Origin: Amorphophallus konjac
Lineage: Eukaryota; Streptophyta; Magnoliopsida; Alismatales; Araceae
Reading direction: 5' to 3'
Assembly (NCBI GenBank): GCA_022559845.1
Contig: CM040124.1
Coordinates: 67,789,491 to 67,853,490 of the forward strand
Length of the DNA: 64,000 nt
Below are positions 55,696 through 64,000 of the stretch, piece by piece (within the stretch, counting starts at the first letter, position 1; the number at the start of each line of letters is the position of its first letter). Below the pieces are notes generated by a model. It did no database searches. It saw nothing but the letters and a program-made list of their open reading frames with translations, and was not told the origin of the DNA. A program made the translations under genes and the position numbers.

Positions 55696-55982
55696 ACTGA
55701 TTTTATAGTTCGGTTGTCGAGAACATCCAGTGGGCATGATACTATTTGGTTGCTGGTGGATAGACTGACGAAGATGACCCTAATATTGCCGATCAAGGTC
55801 AGTTGGAGTGTGCATAAGTTGGCTCAGCTGTATGTGGAGCGGATTGTTCCATTGCATGGAGTTCCTATCTCCATTATGTCCGACCGTGATCCTCTCTTCA
55901 CTTTGGGATTTTGGAGGAGCTTCCATGGAGCTTTGGGCATAGAGTTGGCGTTTAGTTTTGCTTACCACCCTTAGTCAGACGT
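55696..55982 (+). pseudogene. Element A, fragment 3: integrase catalytic core piece
   Basis: It continues fragment 2 after ACTGA: IWLLVDRLTKM, VERIVPLHGVPISIMSDRD and FWRSFHGALGIELAFSFAYHP. The second catalytic Asp is in SDRDP. A TAG follows HP where E has CAG. It stops at 55982, before the catalytic Glu, where element F begins; GACGT (55978-55982) is the expected left duplication of F. The rest of A lies beyond the window. Confidence 0.9.
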
Positions 55983-56538
55983 TGTTGACACCTTGAAAAT
56001 AAGCAAGGGCAGAAACAGAATTGAAAGAAAGATCAGATCAATAGTGAAAGATCAATGACGAAGTTCGTCAACCATCTACCCGGCTGAAGTCCTTTCCGGG
56101 CCAAGCTGATGTCGATGCCATTGTCAGTCAGACGACGGCACTGATGAAATAGCAGTCACCTGGCTGAAGTCTTTCCAGGCTAAAGCTGATGTCCGGTCTT
56201 GTCACCGTTCCGGTGATGATGCCAATGAAATGATGTCCGATTTTGTCATCATTCAGATGGCAACGCCGATGAAACCCCGGTCTAAGGATTGATGAAAAAA
56301 CCTATGAATGATCTCAATAGAAACTATGTCACCAATGGAGGGCCCTTTTGGGTGCTGATGCACTTGAAGGACCAATAAGAGGCCTAGTCTAAAAGGCCTA
56401 AGTGGGCCTATAAAGTGGCGCCGGGATCCTCTTGTCGAAGCCCAAAAGCCGCGCTGAGAAGCGGAAGTCCTGCGCACCGGGAAGCCCCTCAGTTGAGGCA
56501 CGCCGTGACAGGCCTGCCAAGAATATACAAAATATAGT

Positions 56539-56545
56539 TATAAAA
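56539..56545 (+). promoter_or_regulatory. Element F LTR TATA box (TATAAAA)
   Basis: TATAAAACCCCC is the same context as in the element B 3' LTR, followed by a purine-rich leader. Confidence 0.7.
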
Positions 56546-57469
56546 CCCCCTTCCCCTCGAGCAAGAAAGGAGGAGGATCATCACCACCGCCAGAGAGACA
56601 ATAGAAGAGATAAAAACGATAGAGAAAAGAGAGAAGAGACCAACAGAGCAAGAGAGAAAAAAAAAAGAAGAAGAGGAAGAAGGAGAAGAAGCTCCAGGTG
56701 GGCAGCAGGGGAGGGAGAGGAGTCAATGCTCCGCCCTCCCCCCCCATGTTTTCTTTTCTTCACTATGTAGTCTTACGAGTCTTACCTCGATTTATCAAAT
56801 GTAACCGGGATATCCCGGCCTTCGTTCTATTTCCCTTTCCCTCATTCCCCTTTTTTTTGATTGGTGTGAGTTTGGGATGATGCAATGGAATGAAATGCTT
56901 TGATGGCCCGTTTGGGGCGTTTCCCCGTTTTCTTTCTTCTTCCTTACATGTATCTATGTTTCTGGTTCAACTGAACGTGGAATGATGAAGCCTTCCCATC
57001 TCTGGTTTCTCTCGAATGAGTGCTGCTCAATGTCTTGAATGATCGTTCTGATGCTTCAGGTTTCTCTGCTCCGATTGTTCTTCCTGGAGGAGCGTCGAAG
57101 GAAGAGTCCCAATCTTCACACCCATGGATTATTGGACTCTATCCTCTCACCCCTTCAGTGATGCCTACACTGGGTAGTCTCCCCATCTTTCATTCCGTTT
57201 GTTTCCTTTTCTTAAGCCATTAAGGTCGCCCCAGGAATCAGGGACAGTTATCCCTTGGTTTCCCTGGACGGCCGGCGACAGAAAAACATATCTCCATGGA
57301 TTTTAAATGGGTGATGATCTCGAGCCCTCCATAAACTTCGCCTTCCAGTGATCCCCCAGCACTGCCCAGCAAAGCCCTTGGCTTCCCCCCTCATTTGCAT
57401 CCTAAATTCCCAGCCATTACCTGAATCCCAGAAAGAAATCTCAAAAACAGGGTGCCGTAAAACCCAGAA

Positions 57470-57985
57470 ACCCTCTCGGCACCATCTCCCTTCTCGGTCC
57501 CGTGCACAGTGAAAGGGCTGAACAGTTCTCGGCGTGGTCTTTCTGGCGCCGAGAACCCTAACCCCTTTGCCTCCTCGTCCGCGCCGGGAACCTAGCCCTC
57601 ACCGAGAGCCCGTCTCCTGGCTTTCTTGCCTGCGCCGAAAGCCTCTTCTCCGTCGCGCCGGAAACCCCTCACATTGAGCTGCGCCGATAAGCTCCCCGGC
57701 CCTTTTGTCTTCGCGCCGAGAAGCTCACGCCGGGGGCTCCTCTTTGGCTTCTCTTCATCACGCCGGGAACCCAGGCCCTCTCACCTTGGCGCCGGGAACC
57801 TCCGGCCTTCTTGCCATTGGCGCCGGAAGCCCCCTGTCCTCCTCTTCATCGCGCCGGGAACCCCGGCCCTCTCACCTTGGCGCCGGGAACCCCTGGCCTT
57901 CTTGCCATTGGCGCCGGGAGCCCTGGCCTTCCCATTTTTAGGTCATGCCGAGAGCCCGTGCCCATTCAGAGTGCGCCGAGAGCCT
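57470..57985. repeat. Array of GCGCCGRGAACC motifs in the element F LTR
   Basis: More than 15 copies of GCGCCGGGAACC, GCGCCGAGAGCC or close forms, spaced about 20-45 bp. A block of about 87 bp is duplicated in tandem (about 57760-57845 and 57848-57930). Related motifs occur in B's LTRs (4470-4690), B's tail (41050-41240) and the hairpin at 31146. Confidence 0.85.
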
Positions 57986-58790
57986 AATCTGCCACCCAAC
58001 GAACCCCAACACCCAGAGCAAACCCACACATGGATATCCGTGGATCACCAGATATGTCCCGGGGATAAAATTAAAGGGAGTCAGACTCCCTTATGTTCCA
58101 TCAGTTCGTGTCGGGATTACGACAACCCACCCCCTTTTTAGCTCCGGTGAGCTCTGCCAATGCATGAATGCCACCAGCTCTTATAAGGGAAGAGTCAAAT
58201 ATTGCCCCAAGGCATACATGTGTAATGCGAGAGGTTCGGCCTCTCTATCTCTCGGCTTTCATCCCGGCACTCCGTGGGTGATAGCCTATTCTCCCCTGGG
58301 CATAACCCAGATTATGGGGAGATGCTGTCGAAATGTTGATCGATGCTTTAAAACCCCATCGTGGTTACAGCTCAGTCTGCCTGTGATTTAAATCCGCTTT
58401 CTCCCCTTTCCCCTACACCCAGTTTTTGAACCACTGATCGTCTGTTTCTGTGGTTGATGTTATTATCTTACCCGCCTTCCTAGCCCTGGTATGAAGTTTA
58501 AAATAGTGCATATGAATATCTATTTGCCTTATGAGGCCTCCTATTTCGGCGTTTAATCAAGGGTTGTCCTTCTCAGGAAGGGCGTAATTAACGTCATAGC
58601 CTTTATGGTATGGCGGACTTTTGGTCCCGACTCGGACTTCACAATCGACTGACCAAGTCAAGTTGAGCGCACAATGAAATCGTCACACATGTGACTGGCA
58701 CGCCAATTAACCAAACCAATAAATCAATAAATAAACACAAAAAAAATAAAATCAAACAAGATAGACGGAAGAAAAATCCCCGCGTCCACA

Positions 58791-58813
58791 AGTCTGGCAC
58801 GCCCGGTGGGACT
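58791..58813 (+). other. Element F putative primer-binding site region
   Basis: Same sequence as at 5648 in B except at the edge. The primer tRNA is not identified. Confidence 0.6.
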
Positions 58814-58907
58814 GAGTCTCCCTTCATCTCTACGCCGAAATAGGAGGCCCAGTGGGCCCCCCCTCAAATTTCTGATTTTGTGCTTTCTTTATTTTCAGGA
58901 AACTACA

Positions 58908-60119
58908 ATGACGGTTGGAATCATCTCTGTACACTTTGATCAACAAGTGGTCGATGTACATGTTCGAGAGGGCTACCTGGCGGTACCTCTTTCGTTCGGA
59001 TCGATGCCGCCTGCTATCGGGATGCCCAACTGCCTGGGCCTCATCTTCACTGACCTGCTCGAGATCGACAACCAGGAACAAAAGACTGTTGTCGAGACAT
59101 TGCCACAAGCTACCATCCCCAAAATGAGCCGGGGGATGCAGGATACTCCTCAGGTCGTGGCCTGCTTCATCCATCACGAGGCGAAAAGGGGCGCACCCTC
59201 TGCTGCTGGAAGAAGGAGGAGATCCGACAGGAGAGCCCGATCCACTGCTGCGGGTCACCAGATGTCCAACTCAGGAAAGACAATGCTGATCGGAGGGATC
59301 CGGACGAACCTCAACGGCCGCCCGAGGGAGGTCAACCCAGATGTGGTCGTCCCGAGAGTACCCACCACCAACAGATTCCAAACTCTGGCTACTAGGAGGG
59401 CCGACATCGAGAAAGAGGACCGAAGTCCGTTGGCAGCAAAGCCGCCCAAGTTCAAGCAGATCTGGCGGCAGAAGAAGACCCAGAGCTGGGCCCCAGCTCA
59501 AGATGAAGAAAACATTGCTGACACCACTGTTGCCCGCTTCAGGGCAGGAAGCAGAAGAGGAAAAGGAAGAGACATAAGAAATGCTATTGCTGTTCACCCC
59601 GGGGCTCGGGGGAGGAGAGATGAGGAAGAGAATGAAGGAAGAAATCTGACTACTATTCGCCCCAGGATAAGGGGCAGAAGATATGAGCAGAAGGAAGACC
59701 TAACGGTCACCCACCCCATGGCTGGGGGCAAAAGATGGGAAAGAAAGAATTATGCTGCTGCTGCCAACTGCTGCCAGGATGGGAGTAGAAGGTTCAGGGA
59801 GGAAGAGGAAATGAGAATAAGCGAACCAGTCGCTGCTGTCACTCTAAGAAGACCAAGAGCCTGCGCCAGACATGCCGATATACTCAAATACTGCAAAGCC
59901 GAGCACCTAACTGCTCAGGTGGGGAGACTGGCTTATCAGCAGAAGAGCCAGGAAAGATTGATGCTCCAACCAAAGCCACGAAGGCACAATCAAGAGGAGA
60001 TGCAACAAGTGGCTCAAGACTCTTTCACTACCTGGGGAACTCCGCCCTCGGGCAGCAAAGATTATCCCGTGCCTTGGGCACCATGGATGAAGAAGAAGAA
60101 GAAACCCTTCAGGAAGTGA
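58908..60119 (+). pseudogene. Element F Gag N-terminal extension (ORF1-like)
   Basis: The ATG at 58908 aligns with B's 5767. The first 60 residues are conserved with B and the Arg-rich repeat block is kept. A one-base loss near 60025 relative to B throws the last 30 codons out of frame (the end reads MKKKKKPFRK). Past that shift the true frame continues, with two TAA codons (near 60158 and 60185), straight into the gag frame at 60254. This suggests that extension and gag were one ORF. Confidence 0.72.
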
Positions 60120-60253
60120 TGCTCGGAGTCTCCTCCTCCGATTCCAATGATTATGAATAAGGCCACAGAGCCGGGTATGGAAAATAAGACCTGCATAGAG
60201 AAGAAGCTAGAGAAAGAATATCAGTCTTTGACCGGCTCAAATACCCCAATCAG

Positions 60254-63057
60254 ATGAGAAGGAAAGTCTACAGGCAGAGGGAAAAGATGCAGATCTTTGC
60301 CTGCAATATGGCCGGGCTTGTCAAAGGGCAGGATATGTTACCGACACAGCCAGATGAACTGCTCAGACTAGCAACCAGACCAGGCCCCGTCACAAGAAGA
60401 GGCCAGGCGGCAAAAGATAAGATGAAGACTAATGATGAAGCCTGCAAGATCACCACTATGACAGTTAATGTGGTGACAGCGGAAGAGGAAGACAATCCCT
60501 TCGTTGATGATGCTGAAGGGACTTCAGAAGATCTACAGATCCCATCAACCCTGGATCCCATGATCCAGATGATGTTTAGAAGATATCAACAAGAGATCAA
60601 TGCTCTCAGAAGACAGCTAAATGAGAGGCACGAAGTTACACCGGTCTCCAAGCAAGCCGAGCCTGTGGGGCAGACTGCCAGCTCAACAGAAATGGCTATC
60701 CCAGTTATTCCTCTTCCGGCTGATAAGGGCAGAGCACCGAGCCAACCCGTTCTGCAGCAGACGATAGCTCAGCCCTCTGCATCGCAGACGCAGCCTGCCA
60801 CACCTACCTTGCGCGCAACTATGATGACAACTCCTTACGGTCAGCAACAAGCTCACTTCTTCCCAGAAAACATAGATCCAGCCATAGCCCAAAAGCTGAT
60901 GATTGAAAAGATTGTGGAGATGAAGCTGTCTGAAAAGACTGGTGATGATGCTAGTACCTACGATGTGTACAAGGTACCATATCCTCCCCAGTATGCTGCT
61001 AAGAGACTACCTCCAGGCGTCAGTAAGCCGCCGAAATTTGAAAAGTTTAATGGCCAGGGCTCTCCCAGGGAGCACATAGCTTACTACACCACAATCATGG
61101 GTGACTTGGCAGCTGATGAAGCTTATCTGCTTAAGTTCTTCGGCTCATCCCTCACCGGGATAGCCTTTGAATGGTATTCAAGCCTGCCGGCTGGGTCAGT
61201 GACCGATTGGCCTGACATGCAAAGAAAGTTCCGCGACAGATTCCACGTCACGGAAAGAGAAATTACAATAGCAGAACTATATGCAACCAGGCAAAAGCAA
61301 GATAAAACAGCACTGGACTACATCAAAAGGTGGAGGAACTTAGCTATGAGATGCAGAAGACCTCCTCATCAAGAAGATGCAGTGAAAATATGTAAGCAGA
61401 GCCTCAGGAGAGAGGTACTGGAAAAGATGATTGGTGCAGATGTCAGAACATTTGACCGATTGAACAATATAGTGGCAGAGGTCGAGACGTTCCTATCTAA
61501 GCGTCCGACCGCCAATGCTCCAACTGTGCCGAAAGAGAAATCTAATGATCGACGACCAACGCACTCTGAGGCCAACACCGTCGATTTCAGAACCTTCGAG
61601 CAATAGAAAGGGAAGAAGGGGGCAGATGAAGCTCCCCCACCAGCAGACACAGCAGAAAGAAAAGATAAGGTCTCTCTGAGAAACAAAATGAGAAAGCCGT
61701 ACTCTTTCCCGAAAGATAAGACAGCCGCACTATTCAACTGGGCATACAAGTTCAACAAGGTAACATTGCCTGAGCCAAAGAGACCCGATGACGCGGCGAA
61801 GAAAGGTGATCCACTGTTCTGTCCATATCACCGTGCGCTGGGGCACGCAATTGAAGATTGCTACGTCTTCAAAGTTATTATGGAAGGCATGCTCAAAAAG
61901 GGCGAGCTACAGCTGGGAGATTACCAGGTAGAGCCACCTCGTCCACATGAGCCTCCGGCATTAAAAATGGCCACCAATATGATTTCAATCTACCAGCAGC
62001 TGCCTAAGGAGGCCGTTGAAGAATGTACCAGGCATACTTATGAAGCTTGCTTCCTCACCCCACTGAAGGATCAGGAAGGATGGCAGATGAAACCCATAAA
62101 GAACAGAAAGAAGACTCCCGCAGCCAAAACCAATGGAGCGATTATCCGCGGTGTCACACCAAGGCCCGAACCACCTCCAGTAAAGCCAGTATGGCGCACA
62201 GCTGAGACAGGGCCGGTCATCCGGATCCCCACTCATAACCGAAGAAGACAAGTCCCCCTACCTGCACATAAGGAAGTAAGTCCTGCAGCCAGGTGTTTAC
62301 AGTAGTATATTAATGGGCTCGATGAATATGAACAGAAAAAGCCCGGGCACCTACTGGTGAAAGACTGTATACTCTGGGAACAGCTCGAAGAATTGAAAAT
62401 TAAAGAGCAGTCAGAGGCAGAACAAGAAAAGGCTGAGACTGAACCCTTCTGGGGGCAGGGGCCAATAAAGCCTAATTCCCAGAAAAAGAAGAGGCGGCCC
62501 AAGTCCAAGAAGGGAAAGAGGGTCGTGACAGTACAATGTAACACCCTGTCAGCACTCTTTACCTCGCCCGGGGAGGACGATGAGGATGAAACATCAAATG
62601 CCCCGCTAGAAGCCAACCATGCCGAGGCCTCAACCTCGGCACATGCAACACGCTCCGGAAGAAGGTGGGGGCGCCCACCACCAGCTAATCATAACATTAT
62701 GTTCAGAGGGGAACAGCCCTACCAGATTCCCGAACCGGAGGTACGAGGTGTCCAGGTTCCTCCCCCTACCGGCTTGTACCAAGAAAAGAAGAAAGGAGGT
62801 CAAACTCCAACATTTCTGGAATTTCTGTCTAGTCTAGAAAATGGGCAGTCGATACAGGCTGGGCCAGATAAAGGCAAGGGACCTCAGCAATCGGCGTCTG
62901 TAGCCTACGAGCAGAATGAGAAAGAAGGGGATAACCCTTTGACGGCACCAGGGGCCGTTGCTATAGAAGAAGCCCCCCAAGAAATCAGTCCCGGGGATGA
63001 AACCAGCACTGGGCAGCAGAGGCCACGGGCACCACATGAACCTCCAAAACCCCGATG
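60254..63057 (+). pseudogene. Element F gag, nearly intact (two TAG stops)
   Basis: It is one frame from 60254 through the window end. A segment near 60530-60600 (MIQMMFRRYQQEINALRRQL) looks helical and is what B lost by deletion. The Gag capsid domain is at about 61040-61340 (FEWYSSLPAGSVTDW, KFRDRFHVTERE) and the zinc-knuckle-like CPYHRALGHAIEDC near 61820-61862. TAG at 61604-61606 and 62303-62305 both replace CAG. The rest, to RWAEEMRL, is a long charged C-terminal part with a Lys-rich patch (KKKRRPKSKKGKR) near 62485-62520. Confidence 0.9.
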
Positions 63058-64000
63058 GGCGGAAGAAATGAGACTGTCTAATGTCAAGGTGGGCAGCCGG
63101 ATCATGAAAATGCTAAAGAAGCTCCCTACCAGATTCTCCATCTGGGAGATTCTCTCTCTGAGTGAAGAGGCTCGCCAGGCAATTGTTGATGCCTTGCAGT
63201 CGCCGGCACAATATGAAGCACTCTTGACAGAAGTGAATTCTGGGCCGTCAGTTACATTCTCAGAGGATGACATGCTGATTCTGAATTCCGGCCATAACAG
63301 ACCGCTATATATGAGGGGCTCCCTGAACTGTCAGCCACTGAACAGGATACTGATAGATCCCGGGGCTGCCGTGAACATTCTCCCATACCGCATCTACCAA
63401 AAATATTACTTTGATCTGCAGCTTACCAAGGTCAGAGACATGAAAATTGCAGGATTCAACCAGAAATGTGAGATGCCCCTTGGGGTGGCTGATTTTAACC
63501 TCACATTGGGGGATCTCACTACCGTGGTACGATTCTATGTAATCGACTCCAACACCACATATAAGGCCCTGCTGGGGAGACCGTGGCTGCATGAATATCA
63601 GATAGTGCCGTCCACGCTGCATCAGTGCATTAAATACTGCCATGAAGGAAAAGAAGAGAGGGTGTTTGCGGATCTACATCCCTTCGAAGTATTCGAGTGC
63701 CATATGCTCGATGCATCCTACTACACGGACGTGTCACGAAAGGGTGAAGAGAAAGAGGCTGTGGTCAGCCAGAAAAAGCCGGCGACGAAGGCAAGAGACT
63801 GGCCTCCCCCGCCACCAAAGGGCTATATTAAAAAGCATGAGGTATCTCACATCTCTTATGCTGGTGACTTTGCTCGGTTCACCCCTCCTAGCATTCACCC
63901 GGATGATATCAATGAAGAGATGAAAGAAAAATACACACAGGTGGAGGTCCCGCAGGGTTTAGTTAAACCCATCGCCAGCCTAGAGTACCAGACGGTGCTA
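63058..64000 (+). CDS. Element F protease and start of pol linker (partial, open to window end)
   Basis: The frame is the same as gag with no stop to base 64000. The catalytic motif LIDPGAAVNIL (about 63350-63385) and ALLGRPWLHEY (about 63570-63600) match B. At the two places where B has stops (10744 and 10758) F has CAG codons, which shows that protease and pol were one frame. The protein continues beyond the window, so completeness cannot be judged. Confidence 0.88.

Larger units (their letters stand above)
55983..58790 (+). repeat. Element F 5' LTR (2808 bp)
   Basis: From TGTTGACACC to CGCGTCCACA. It shares short blocks with the B LTR (start, TATA region, the segment with GGGTTGTCCTTCT near 58560 and the end), separated by unrelated or highly diverged DNA. 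Small open frames inside come from GC-rich repeats. Confidence 0.92.
55983..64000 (+). mobile_element. Element F: second Tat-like Ty3/gypsy element, 5' part only
   Basis: Its LTR starts TGTTGACACC like B and is followed by the same primer-site region. The LTR interior differs from B's over long stretches, but the internal sequence is close to B from 58791 on. It runs off the window in the pol linker. It lies in the same orientation as A and B. The right end and its duplication cannot be checked here. Confidence 0.93.

Noticed and set aside
1..64000. tRNA, rRNA or host protein-coding genes
   Set aside because: No cloverleaf, rRNA core or host-like exon pattern was recognised; the TGGTATCAGAGC matches are primer-binding sites and not tRNA genes.

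Overview
The window reads as intergenic heterochromatin of a large, repeat-rich plant genome. The evidence is the set of plant-type LTR-retrotransposon lineages present: two Tekay-like chromoviruses, two Tat-like Ty3/gypsy elements with a dual RNase H, one non-autonomous chromovirus derivative, and one Sirevirus-like Copia derivative. TATA boxes, initiator-tRNA-Met primer sites and predicted spliceosomal introns fit a plant. I see no ordinary host gene, tRNA or rRNA, and the sequence does not let me name a species.

The layout is a nest of six elements, called A to F here. A is an old, decayed Tekay-like element whose coding region is cut into three pieces: 1-1930, 45212-46029 and 55696-55982. 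B is a 43.3 kb Tat-like element (1931-45211, TSD GTGCC) inserted in A's RNase H. C (15935-22553, TSD TGGTG) and D (31189-41049, minus strand, TSD AGGCC) are inserted in B's non-coding 3' region. E is a Tekay-like element (46030-55695, TSD ACTGA) inserted in A's integrase. F is a second Tat-like element (55983 to beyond the window end) inserted further along A's integrase. Five elements have both LTRs or ends placed by terminal dinucleotides, primer site, polypurine tract and matching 5-bp duplications; F is cut by the window end.

B carries gag (with a long basic N-terminal extension), protease, reverse transcriptase, RNase H, a second archaeal-type RNase H and integrase (5767-15060), all broken by a few stops and frameshifts. 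About 10 kb of its own 3' region follows: a 43-bp hairpin array, 126-bp tandem repeats with covarying stem-loops, and an antisense, multi-exon gene (30773 down to 25585) resembling plant-mobile-domain-like antisense ORFs of Tat elements. F repeats the same design and is less damaged; its gag-protease frame is open to the window end apart from two TAG codons.

The two most notable items are non-autonomous passengers. C has nearly identical LTRs and one unbroken 772-codon ORF that keeps a protease-like fold, an integrase C-terminal region and a chromodomain, but has no gag, RT, RNase H or integrase catalytic core. D has Sirevirus hallmarks (iMet primer site, multiple polypurine tracts, zinc-knuckle Gag) but no pol. 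Both would need proteins supplied in trans. Most premature stops in A, B, E and F look like CAG to TAG or CGA to TGA changes, as expected from deamination of methylated cytosine in silenced plant repeats.
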